Origin: Desulfotomaculaceae bacterium
GTDB taxonomy: Bacteria; Bacillota; Desulfotomaculia; Desulfotomaculales; Pelotomaculaceae
Reading direction: 5' to 3'
DNA: 10,885 nt
NCBI GenBank assembly: GCA_028704035.1
Contig: JAQVLS010000039.1
Coordinates: 1-10,885, forward strand
This document shows, piece by piece, positions 1-5,671 of this stretch; position 1 is the first letter of the stretch, and each line of letters begins with the position of its first letter. The position numbers were made by a program, and so were the translations under genes. Below the pieces are notes generated by a model. The model was not told where the DNA came from, ran no database searches, and was given only the letters and a program-made list of their open reading frames with translations.

Positions 1-470
1 CGGCATAACCAAGACGGATCCAACTCTCCTTTTCGCAATGGAAGGCACGCTGGTTTCCCACCGTACCCTATCGACCATAAACCGTAACTTAAAAAAAGCG
101 TTAGGTTATTATGATTCGAAGAGCATGCACTATAAATTGTATTTTAAATTACATAATTTTAATTAGTTATTCTTTTTTTTTAAATTATTTCCTGCTTTAT
201 ATCAATTAATTAACCAAATATTATATATATATTAAACTTGAGGAGGTTTTTATTTGTGTTTAGATATATTGATTTGTTATCTTGTCAGCATCATTCTCAT
301 TCATTTTAAATTAGTTATGTTATGTTTTATGATCAAGTAGTATAAACCATGCAAAGGACTCACATATTGTTATCTGCTTTTAAAATAAAATGCCCCCGCC
401 TGAGAAAAATACTCATTCGAGGGTGAATATGATGCAGCTAATTTATATGGTATTTGTACATTTGAACACT
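1..470. other. AT-rich intergenic region with a possible gene tail
   Basis: No gene is recognised here. A plus-strand frame is open from base 2 to a TAG at 164-166 (54 codons, no start inside the window). Its end has basic and aromatic residues, but I cannot match it to a family, so it may be the C-terminus of a gene lying to the left or chance. From about 130 onward the sequence is very AT-rich. A perfect AGGAGG at 241-246 (plus) is followed 9 bases later by a GTG that opens only a 17-codon frame ending at 307-309, so it looks like an orphan ribosome binding site. On the minus strand, a weak imperfect hairpin followed by a T-rich run around 404-428 could end the mod operon transcript, but the stem is poor. 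Confidence 0.4.
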
Positions 471-1229
471 CTACTTGGTATCCCCGTCTACTGATTCAGG
501 GCAAAACCTGGGAATGTCCAGCAGCGCAGCAGCGCCTGCGCCGGTTGTGCCAAAGATAACAAGTGGCTTGCCGCTCTGTATCAGTGCATCTGCAGTATCA
601 TTGCATATAGTGCTGCCGGTGGCAAAAATGACGTCACAGGCGGCTAAATGCTTATCCAGGCCGGTAGCGCCATCCTCAATCAGCACCCCATTTTTCACCT
701 GTCCGATATTAGCCGGATCAAGATCAAGGACAGTCAGGGAAAAAGCCTGGCGCAGCGTTTCAGCCAGGGCCGGCTGATAACCGACCATCAGGATCCGGGG
801 CTTGCCGTAGTTCTTTTGAAAGTAATCTACTGCCTGACGCGCGCATAGTTCCGGCCCTTCATTGCGACAGTGAATAGTGTTCGCAGCTTTTCCAGTGCGG
901 CAAGCTGTCGCGTTAAGGGTAGCCGTGTAAATAGCCCGCTGATAGTCATTTGTCAGCGGCAGCGCCAGCACGTCTTCCAGGGTCCCTGTAAAATCACCCG
1001 GCGAGCCGGTAAAAGACTGTCCCCGGCAACCCATCACATCTGCCTGTAGCAGACGTTCTTTCCCTTTTAACAGCACATAGTCTTGGCGCTTGGTAGAGCC
1101 GATGGCGTCTTCCGGGCTTAATGGTTTCGCCGTTACTTGAACTTCCGCCTGTTTGAGCTTGTATTCATCCACCAGTCGGACAAACTCCTTCTGCAGGCGG
1201 CTAAATAATAGGTCTTTCTTTTCGGTCAT
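471..1229 (-). CDS. DUF4213/DUF364 (Rossmann-like, putative heavy-metal chelation) protein
   Basis: A 252-residue protein of the DUF4213 (N-terminal, roughly residues 5-100, enolase-N-like) plus DUF364 (roughly 108-245, Rossmann-like) family. Visible support is the MGCRGQSFTG stretch near residues 67-75, the conserved LNATACRTG segment near 105-113, a nucleotide-fold-like ILMVGYQPAL near 146-155, and DVIFATGSTICND near 199-211. A Desulfitobacterium hafniense member has a solved structure, and a heavy-metal-chelating role was suggested from its cleft; the biochemical function is not established. The ATG at 1229 has a perfect AGGAGG 8 bases upstream. It is the last gene of the mod operon, 57 bases after modC, which suggests a role in handling molybdate or tungstate or a related ligand. 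That role is inferred from position only. No transmembrane or signal segment is visible, so it is likely cytoplasmic. Confidence 0.85.
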   Translation of the reverse strand: MTEKKDLLFSRLQKEFVRLVDEYKLKQAEVQVTAKPLSPEDAIGSTKRQDYVLLKGKERLLQADVMGCRGQSFTGSPGDFTGTLEDVLALPLTNDYQRAIYTATLNATACRTGKAANTIHCRNEGPELCARQAVDYFQKNYGKPRILMVGYQPALAETLRQAFSLTVLDLDPANIGQVKNGVLIEDGATGLDKHLAACDVIFATGSTICNDTADALIQSGKPLVIFGTTGAGAAALLDIPRFCPESVDGDTK

Positions 1230-1286
1230 AGCTGAAACCTCCTAATTAAATCTTTTGCCCCGGATAACACCCTTCGGCTATCATCT

Positions 1287-1955
1287 TTAAGCCGAAACCA
1301 CATTCGGGGAATGTTTCCTTACCTGCCCATTTTCAATGGTGACAATCGCATCTCCCAAAAAACAGGCGTCTTCTTCATCGTGCGTTACCAGAACAAAGGG
1401 TATCTGCCATTGCTGGTGCAGTTTCTTCAGCTCCTGCCGCAAGCCGGTTTTGGTATTTTTGTCAAGGGCGCTGAAAGGCTCGTCCAACAGCAGCAACTTT
1501 GGCTGGACAATCAGTGCCCTGGCCAGGGCTACCCGCTGCTTCTCCCCGCCGGAAAGCTGTCTGGGGTAGCGGTCAATTAAATGCCCGACGCCAAAGGAAT
1601 CCAACATCTCCACTGGATCCAGCGCGCAGTCCGCCTGCTTGCATCTTTTATTTTTCAGTCCATAAAAAACATTTTGCCTTACCGTCATATGGGGAAAGAG
1701 GGCATGGTTCTGAAACAGGTAGCCAATGTCTCTGGCCTGCGGAGGCTTATTAATTTTGCCGGTAGAGGAATACAAGGTCTGATTATTTAATTTGATGAAA
1801 CCCTCATCCGGCTTAAAAAGACCTGCTAAAAGGGTCAGTGTAGTGGTCTTCCCGCAGCCGGACGGACCCAGGAGAACAAGAATTTGTTTATTTACCTGCA
1901 ATTGTACCTCCAGGGTGAAATGCCATAATTTTTTGGTCAGGCTGGCTTCTAACAT
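1287..1955 (-). CDS. modC: Molybdate ABC transporter ATP-binding protein, short ModC type
   Basis: The cytoplasmic ATPase that powers the molybdate importer. All ABC motifs are present in the 222 residues: Walker A GPSGCGKTT at 30-38, Q-loop Gln82, signature LSGGEKQ at 134-140, Walker B LLLLDEP at 154-160, and the H-loop His in VTHDEED (His192). Classical ModC proteins are about 350 residues with a C-terminal TOBE/Mop regulatory domain; this one stops right after the ATPase domain and has no such domain. A separate molbindin gene lies upstream of the operon. The ATG at 1955 has an AAAGGTGAT-type ribosome binding site. It follows modB by 19 bases. Family assignment rests on the operon (ModA and ModB next door), because the ATPase alone resembles many importer ATPases; tungstate use cannot be excluded. 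Confidence 0.92.
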   Translation of the reverse strand: MLEASLTKKLWHFTLEVQLQVNKQILVLLGPSGCGKTTTLTLLAGLFKPDEGFIKLNNQTLYSSTGKINKPPQARDIGYLFQNHALFPHMTVRQNVFYGLKNKRCKQADCALDPVEMLDSFGVGHLIDRYPRQLSGGEKQRVALARALIVQPKLLLLDEPFSALDKNTKTGLRQELKKLHQQWQIPFVLVTHDEEDACFLGDAIVTIENGQVRKHSPNVVSA

Positions 1956-1974
1956 ATCATCACCTTTAATAATC

Positions 1975-2649
1975 TTAATAGTTCTGCTTTTTAGCCCAGC
2001 GGTTTACCCAGAATATGACACAGAAGCTAAATACCGTGATAATGACGACCAGGGTCCTGGCCAGAACGTCCTTACCTGATTCCACCGCAAAATATATAGC
2101 AGTGGGAATGGTCTGGGTCAGGCCCGGGATATTGCCGGCCACCATTAAAGTAGCGCCGAATTCGCCCAGGGCGCGGGCAAAAGTCAGTACCAAACCGGCC
2201 AGGATGCCCGGCCAGGCTAGGGGAAGTGTAATCGTAAAAAAAATCCTCACTTCACTTGCCCCCAAGGTCCTGGCCGCTTTTTCAAAATCCAGGTCCACGC
2301 TTATAAAAGCTGCTTTAGCGCTCTGATACATCAGCGGGAAAGCCACCACGGTTGCCGCAATAACAGCAGCATACCAGGTAAACACCAATGTAAAACCCAT
2401 ATCAGACAGAGTTTTGCCGAATAAACCATTCTTACCGATCAGCATCAGCAAGCCATAACCGACAACTGAAGGCGGCAGTACCATAGGCAGGGTTATCGCC
2501 GCCTCCAGAAAGTCCTTGCCATAAAACTCCTTGCGAGCCATGAACCGGGTCAGGGGCACGCCCAGACAGGTAACAATAATTGTTGCAATTACGGCTACCC
2601 GAACAGAAAGTATGACCGGGTGCCAGTCCATCTCACTAAAAAACACCAT
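1975..2649 (-). CDS. modB: Molybdate ABC transporter permease ModB
   Basis: Integral membrane permease of the molybdate importer, 224 residues, the usual length for ModB. Hydrophobic segments are visible around residues 12-32, 50-72, 88-108, 145-165 and 198-215. The cytoplasmic EAA loop that contacts the ATPase is recognisable as EKAARTLGAS (123-132) followed by LPLAWPGI; LPPSVVGYGLL (58-68) and ALGEFGATLMV (160-170) are typical ModB signatures. The ATG at 2649 lies 5 bases after the modA stop and has no clear ribosome binding site, so translation is probably coupled to modA. Met7 (MDWHPV...) matches the usual ModB N-terminus and is an alternative start, but it too lacks a good site. Confidence 0.95.
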   Translation of the reverse strand: MVFFSEMDWHPVILSVRVAVIATIIVTCLGVPLTRFMARKEFYGKDFLEAAITLPMVLPPSVVGYGLLMLIGKNGLFGKTLSDMGFTLVFTWYAAVIAATVVAFPLMYQSAKAAFISVDLDFEKAARTLGASEVRIFFTITLPLAWPGILAGLVLTFARALGEFGATLMVAGNIPGLTQTIPTAIYFAVESGKDVLARTLVVIITVFSFCVIFWVNRWAKKQNY

Positions 2650-2654
2650 GAGGT

Positions 2655-3437
2655 CTATTTAAGGACTTTGAAGCCGTATTTTTCAAATATCTTAACAGCG
2701 TCGTCACTCTTCAGAAATGCCTCAAACGCTTCCGCCTCTTTCTGGTATTTGGTGTTCTTGATTACAGCCATAGGGTAAACTATAGGCGCACTGGATCCTG
2801 CCGGCGCAGCGGCTACAATATTAATTTTACTGCTGGTAGCGGCGTCAGTGCGGTAAAGCAGTCCCGCATCCACATTGCCGGTTTCCACATAGGTAAGCAC
2901 CTGGCGCACGTCTTTAGCCAGGACCATTTTGGGCTCAAGCTGCTCCCACAGATTCAGAGCGGTCAAAGTCTCTTTGGCGTACCTTCCGGCCGGTACTGTT
3001 TCAGGCGTGCCGATACTGATCTTGCCGACACTGGAGTCAGCCAGGTCTTCGAATTTCGCAAGCTTACTATCCTTACCTGCAATCAACACCAGTTCGTTGC
3101 CCAGCAGGTCCTGGCGTGATGCTTCATTAATCAGTCCTTTTTGGGACAGGGCATCCATCTGTGACTTGCCGGCGGATATGAACAGGTCTGCCGGGGCGCC
3201 CTCCTCGATTTGCTTTTGCAGGGTTCCAGAAGATGCAAGATTCAAGGTAAGTGTCACGCCGGCATTCTTTGTTTCATAGAGAGTCTTTAATTCTCCCGCT
3301 GCGTCCTGCAAACTGGCTGCCGCTGAAATATTCAGGTTAACAGGTTCGGTTTTCGCCGGTTCTTTTGTGCCGCCGCAGCCGACGATAGAAAGCATAACAA
3401 ATAACGCAAGCACTAAAAGTGTTAATGTTTTTTTCAT
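2655..3437 (-). CDS. modA: Molybdate-binding lipoprotein ModA
   Basis: Extracytoplasmic solute-binding component of the importer, 260 residues. The N-terminus is a lipoprotein signal: Lys-Lys, a hydrophobic stretch, then lipobox SIVGC with the lipidated Cys21, as expected in a Gram-positive cell. The oxyanion pocket of classical ModA can be traced: Ser in AASLQDA (Ser42), Ser in ASSGTL (69-70), the PETVPAGRYA loop (145-154), DVRQVLTYVETG (176-187) and Tyr195 in GLLYRTDA. This is the ModA pattern rather than the TupA tungstate family, although ModA proteins commonly bind both oxyanions. The ATG at 3437 is preceded by AGGAGAGGAAT. It is the first gene of modA-modB-modC-DUF364, read from the promoter at 3710-3738 through a leader of about 265 nt. 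Confidence 0.96.
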   Translation of the reverse strand: MKKTLTLLVLALFVMLSIVGCGGTKEPAKTEPVNLNISAAASLQDAAGELKTLYETKNAGVTLTLNLASSGTLQKQIEEGAPADLFISAGKSQMDALSQKGLINEASRQDLLGNELVLIAGKDSKLAKFEDLADSSVGKISIGTPETVPAGRYAKETLTALNLWEQLEPKMVLAKDVRQVLTYVETGNVDAGLLYRTDAATSSKINIVAAAPAGSSAPIVYPMAVIKNTKYQKEAEAFEAFLKSDDAVKIFEKYGFKVLK

Positions 3438-3592
3438 TACTTTATTCCTCTCCTAAACCGTAGATTTTGCAGTTTATAAAAAAATGTCACCTACCTCTCT
3501 TAAAATTAATATAAATTTTTAATTGACCAATAAAAACAAAAAACTTTGTAAACAGCTTTCATAATAACATAACACTATCTAAATAAAATAAA

Positions 3593-3658
3593 CCGGCTAA
3601 TACGTTAGCATCTCCGGCTAAGCTCATCGACCTTAGCCGGAGCAATATATAATATTGC
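3593..3658 (-). promoter_or_regulatory. Structured leader of the mod operon, possible attenuator
   Basis: Three stem-loops lie in the transcribed leader. In RNA order they are: a 7-bp hairpin GCAATAT-TAT-ATATTGC (3642-3658); a perfect 11-bp hairpin with a 9-nt loop (arms 3632-3642 and 3612-3622, CUCCGGCUAAG with CUUAGCCGGAG); and a 5-bp hairpin GCUAA-CGUA-UUAGC (3596-3609) running into UUUAUUUUAUUU. The octamer UUAGCCGG occurs twice, in the 3' arm of the large hairpin and again at 3593-3600 just before the U-rich run, so the same 5' arm could pair with either copy. Mutually exclusive pairing next to a U-rich tract is what an attenuator looks like. I do not recognise a known riboswitch class. 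Confidence 0.45.
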
Positions 3659-3663
3659 TTACG

Positions 3664-3691
3664 AACATTACAATACTCTACTTAACATTAC
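3664..3691 (-). repeat. Paired AACATTAC repeats just downstream of the mod promoter, candidate operator
   Basis: On the plus strand AACATTAC occurs at 3664-3671 and again at 3684-3691, exactly 20 bp apart, about two helical turns; both copies extend to AACATTACA. They lie roughly 12-40 bases downstream of the predicted start point of the mod transcript, a position suited to repression. The same 9-mer and its reverse complement sit in the inverted repeat upstream of the HTH-PBP regulator gene (4629-4637 and 4578-4586). Binding by that regulator is inferred, not shown. Confidence 0.45.
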
Positions 3692-3709
3692 ATGATATTA
3701 CTAATAAAA

Positions 3710-3738
3710 ATAATAAAGCAGGCTGTTGTATTTGTCAA
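3710..3738 (-). promoter_or_regulatory. Sigma-A-type promoter of the mod operon
   Basis: On the minus strand a perfect -35 box TTGACA (3733-3738) is separated by exactly 17 bases from a -10 box TATTAT (3710-3715), one mismatch from consensus. Transcription should begin near 3703 and give a leader of about 265 nt before the modA start codon at 3437. AT-rich, partly repetitive sequence (3745-3780) lies upstream of the -35 box. Confidence 0.75.
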
Positions 3739-3838
3739 CATCGTTTACTCATTATCATTGTTATTGTTATCATCATTTTTATTGATTGCTGTCACTAATC
3801 ATCATGTCACAGATTCAGGGGGGGAATCGTGGTGCTTT

Positions 3839-3872
3839 AAAATAAAAATGGCCTTTAGGCCATTTTTATTTT
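3839..3872 (-). terminator. Intrinsic terminator after the molbindin gene
   Basis: A perfect inverted repeat with 15-bp arms (3839-3853 and 3858-3872) and a 4-base loop lies 4 bases past the molbindin stop codon. Read on the minus strand, the core is AATGGCC-TAAA-GGCCATT followed by TTTATTTT, a standard Rho-independent terminator. Its A/T-rich flanks make it nearly symmetric, so it could also act on plus-strand transcripts. It separates the molbindin transcript from the mod promoter downstream. Confidence 0.85.
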
Positions 3873-3876
3873 ATAT

Positions 3877-4080
3877 TTATTTACCAATCATAACAGAACT
3901 TGCTTTGACGATTGCAGCTACCTCGTCACCAACCTTTAACCGCAGCCTTTTAACAGAGGCGACAGTTATAGTAGAACACATTTCTTGTCCTCCCACATCA
4001 AGGACTACTTCAGCAGCAACTTCTCCCAATTTAATGTCCTTGACGCGAGCTTTAAGATTATTGCGGGCGCTTAGTTCCAT
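3877..4080 (-). CDS. Molbindin (single Mop/TOBE domain molybdate-binding protein)
   Basis: A 67-residue cytoplasmic protein consisting of one Mop (TOBE-like) domain; such proteins oligomerise and bind several molybdate or tungstate ions, acting as intracellular storage or buffer. Diagnostic sequence is MELSARNNLKARV at the start (the SARN.LKG motif of molbindins), AEVVLDVGG in the middle, and TVASVKRLRLKVGDEVAAIVKASSVMI at the end, close to Clostridium MopII. The ATG at 4080 is chosen because AGGAGG lies 8 bases upstream; the in-frame TTG at 4086 would sit only 2 bases from that site. It supplies in trans the domain missing from the ModC in the same region. It is followed directly by a terminator, so it is probably transcribed alone. 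Confidence 0.93.
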   Translation of the reverse strand: MELSARNNLKARVKDIKLGEVAAEVVLDVGGQEMCSTITVASVKRLRLKVGDEVAAIVKASSVMIGK

Positions 4081-4100
4081 GTTCAACCCCTCCTTTTTTA

Positions 4101-4140
4101 ATATGTTTTGCTAGTATTATGAATAATATACCAAACATAT
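4101..4140. repeat. Nested inverted repeats upstream of the molbindin gene
   Basis: ATATGTTT (4101-4108) is mirrored by AAACATAT (4133-4140), and inside it TATTAT (4115-4120) is mirrored by ATAATA (4123-4128) about nearly the same centre. The element lies 21-60 bases upstream of the molbindin start codon, where its promoter should be. It could be an operator or overlapping -10 sequences; no clear -35/-10 pair could be fixed. Confidence 0.35.
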
Positions 4141-4204
4141 AAAGCGGTCTGCATGGTTTCACTTATCCGCTTAGTGCTAATGTACAGAAAATGTAAAAAT
4201 ATCT

Positions 4205-4559
4205 TCATCTGACAGACTTAAAAAATCCCTTATATCTATTCTCCGGTTGGCCGTAAAATCCAGCGATTCGTCCCCACGGCGCCAGACAGTGCGGCCCGGT
4301 AATATGGTTTAATGAAACATAAAGAGACATCCCTTCGATTTTGAGCAATTACACCAGGCTCAGTGCAACAAGATTGGGGCGAACCGGGGTCCGCAGCGCG
4401 AAAACCTCGTAATCGGGTGAATTTGGATTCATACGGTGCGGCAATACAACAAGGCGGTCACGTCTGGCCAGGTGAAACCGGGTTAATAACCAGAGGTGCG
4501 AGTTTTTCAATCTACTGAAGGGCGTCTGCATATTTTGGGAAAACCTCTATCACTGTTTT
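4205..4559 (-). pseudogene. Decayed trmO/tsaA (UPF0066) tRNA methyltransferase gene
   Basis: Minus-strand remains of a TrmO-family protein (tRNA t6A37 N6-methyltransferase, YaeB/UPF0066). One frame (4559 to 4512) reads VIEVFPKYADALQ and then TAG, followed by IEK. After a shift equal to loss of two bases, the next frame continues NSHLWLLTRFHLARRDR, then DYEVFALRTPVRPNLVALSLV and an in-frame TAA (4349-4351), then LLKIEGMSLYVSL. This follows the family order YADGL..IEKFSHLW..FH, GVFATRSP.RPNP.GLS.V..L..EG. The family N-terminus of about 40 residues is missing, and the C-terminal DGTPVLDIKPY region is unrecognisable. A +1 frame (4308 to 4177) stays open for 43 codons at the end and may be part of the original tail. 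Two stops plus frameshifts make it non-functional. TrmO-like genes are often found near molybdenum cofactor genes in anaerobes, which fits the place. Confidence 0.75.
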
Positions 4560-4575
4560 TCAATGATAATCTCCT

Positions 4576-4603
4576 ATTGTAATGTTATGTGGCCTTATGT
4601 CAA
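4576..4603 (-). promoter_or_regulatory. Divergent promoter-like sequence inside the inverted repeat
   Basis: On the minus strand TTGACA (4598-4603) and TACAAT (4576-4581) are 16 bases apart, both close to consensus, and lie in the left arm of the 26-bp inverted repeat. An AGGAGA ribosome-binding-like site follows at about 4569-4574. It would drive the trmO-like gene, now a pseudogene, and might read on to the molbindin gene. The mirrored right arm contains a weaker plus-strand counterpart (ATGACA with TACAAA). Confidence 0.45.
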
Positions 4604-4638
4604 GATTGTTGATGACATAAGGCCACATAACATTACAA
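4577..4638. repeat. Perfect 26-bp inverted repeat, candidate operator of the Mo regulator
   Basis: Bases 4577-4602 are perfectly mirrored by 4613-4638 around a 10-base spacer (AGATTGTTGA). Each arm contains GGCC in the middle and the outward 9-mer AACATTACA or its complement. Neither side is followed by a T-run, so it is unlikely to be an intrinsic terminator. It lies just upstream of the promoter of the HTH-PBP regulator gene and overlaps a divergent promoter-like sequence, which fits an autoregulatory operator. A miniature mobile element or cruciform is an alternative. Confidence 0.6.
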
Positions 4639-4645
4639 ATAATTA

Positions 4646-4674
4646 TTATCAAACTAATAAAAATAAGATATAAT
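4646..4674 (+). promoter_or_regulatory. Promoter of the HTH-PBP regulator gene
   Basis: A perfect TATAAT (-10, 4669-4674) stands 17 bases after TTATCA (-35, 4646-4651, four of six matching consensus). Transcription would start near 4681, about 25 bases before the ATG at 4706. The -35 box begins 8 bases after the end of the 26-bp inverted repeat, so a protein bound there could block or assist polymerase. Confidence 0.6.
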
Positions 4675-4705
4675 AAACATTGAAATATTTGAGGTGGTGA
4701 AAAAT

Positions 4706-5671
4706 ATGAAAAAAGGATCTTCTTTAACTCCCGAAGAAGTCGCAGCAGCACTAAAAATTGCCAAAAATACAGTTTACGAATTAATTAAGCGGGGAGAGCT
4801 TACAGCTTACCGGGTCGGCCGCAAGCTCAGGGTCGACCCGCAGGATGTGGAAGCCTACAAGAAAAGAGGTAAAGATGTGGAAATGTCGTCGACAAACATG
4901 CCGGCAATGACCACATTTCCTGCACAACAAATAAAAACCCCGCTGGATGGAGAATTATCACCATCCCCAAAACTGATAATCTGCGGGCAGGACGTTTTGC
5001 TGGACATCCTGGCCCGCTACCTGGAAAGCCACCCCGATGGCACTTATACCCTCAGGCGGCACGTGGGGAGTTTTAACGGCCTACTGGCTCTTTACCAGGA
5101 AAAGGCGCACATGGTTAGCGCCCATCTCTGGGACGGAGACAATGATGTATACAACATCACTTATGTCCGGTATATACTTTGCGGTACCCCTGCTGTGATA
5201 ATCCACCTGGCCTGCCGGATGCAGGGGTTTTATGTAGCCAAAAACAACCCCAAGTCAATTGCGACCTGGCAGGATCTAACAAGGCCGGATGTTGTGTTCA
5301 TAAACCGGGAAAAAGGATGCGGCACAAGAGTGCTGTTGGATGAACAGATGCGGTTGCTGGGCATGAACAGGAAACAAATAAACGGCTATGCGAGGGAAGA
5401 AAATTCGCACCTAGCTGTAGCAAGCGCCGTTTCACGTGGCGAGGCTGACGTGGCGCTGGGTAATGAGAAGGATGCGCTACAGGTGCGGGGGATAGATTTT
5501 GTGCCGCTGCAAAAGGAACGCTATGAACTGATTATATTAAAGGATGACATTGACCTGCCCCCATTTCAGGCAGTTATTGAAATCCTTCAGTCCCAGGAAT
5601 TCAAAAACGAACTGGCGGGCCTGGGGGATTATGATTTAACTGAACTGGGCAATATTGTGGCTTACGTGTGA
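4706..5671 (+). CDS. One-component regulator: excisionase-type HTH fused to a molybdate-binding PBP-like domain
   Basis: A 321-residue cytoplasmic protein. Residues 5-54 form an excisionase/MerR-like HTH (LTPEEVAAALKIAKNTVYELIKRG followed by the YRVGRKLRV wing). A linker spans about 55-88, and residues 89-321 form a periplasmic-binding-protein-like domain of the COG1910/PBP_like type (ICGQDVLLDILARYL, SAHLWDGDNDVYN, NREKGCGTRVLLDEQ, AVASAVSRGEADVALG). There is no signal peptide, so the ligand must be sensed inside the cell. Family knowledge and the setting point to molybdate or tungstate. The ATG at 4706 is used because GAGGTGGTG lies 9 bases upstream; the upstream in-frame GTGs fall within that site. 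It is the only plus-strand gene recognised with confidence here, and its 3' end overlaps the MoeA gene by 10 bp. Confidence 0.88.
   Translation: MKKGSSLTPEEVAAALKIAKNTVYELIKRGELTAYRVGRKLRVDPQDVEAYKKRGKDVEMSSTNMPAMTTFPAQQIKTPLDGELSPSPKLIICGQDVLLDILARYLESHPDGTYTLRRHVGSFNGLLALYQEKAHMVSAHLWDGDNDVYNITYVRYILCGTPAVIIHLACRMQGFYVAKNNPKSIATWQDLTRPDVVFINREKGCGTRVLLDEQMRLLGMNRKQINGYAREENSHLAVASAVSRGEADVALGNEKDALQVRGIDFVPLQKERYELIILKDDIDLPPFQAVIEILQSQEFKNELAGLGDYDLTELGNIVAYV

Noticed and set aside
1..166. A transposase or regulator C-terminus
   Set aside because: The open frame has no motif I can assign with confidence, so it is described only as a possible unrecognised gene tail.
3437..3703. Moco riboswitch in the mod leader
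   Set aside because: Only about 60 nt lie between the predicted start and the large hairpin, and I cannot see the multi-stem Moco RNA core; a covariance search would decide.
3692..4114. A 140-codon plus-strand open frame with hydrophobic residues
   Set aside because: It covers the mod promoter, the terminator and the antisense of molbindin, has no ribosome binding site and resembles nothing.
4577..4638. The 26-bp inverted repeat as an intrinsic terminator
   Set aside because: Neither end is followed by a T-run, and it lies between divergent promoters rather than after a gene.
4694..4705. GTG at 4694 as the start of the HTH-PBP regulator
   Set aside because: This GTG is part of the GAGGTGGTG ribosome binding site; the ATG at 4706 has correct spacing.
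4560..4751. A 63-codon minus-strand open frame
   Set aside because: It spans the inverted repeat and the antisense of the regulator's start, in AT-rich DNA with no initiation signal.
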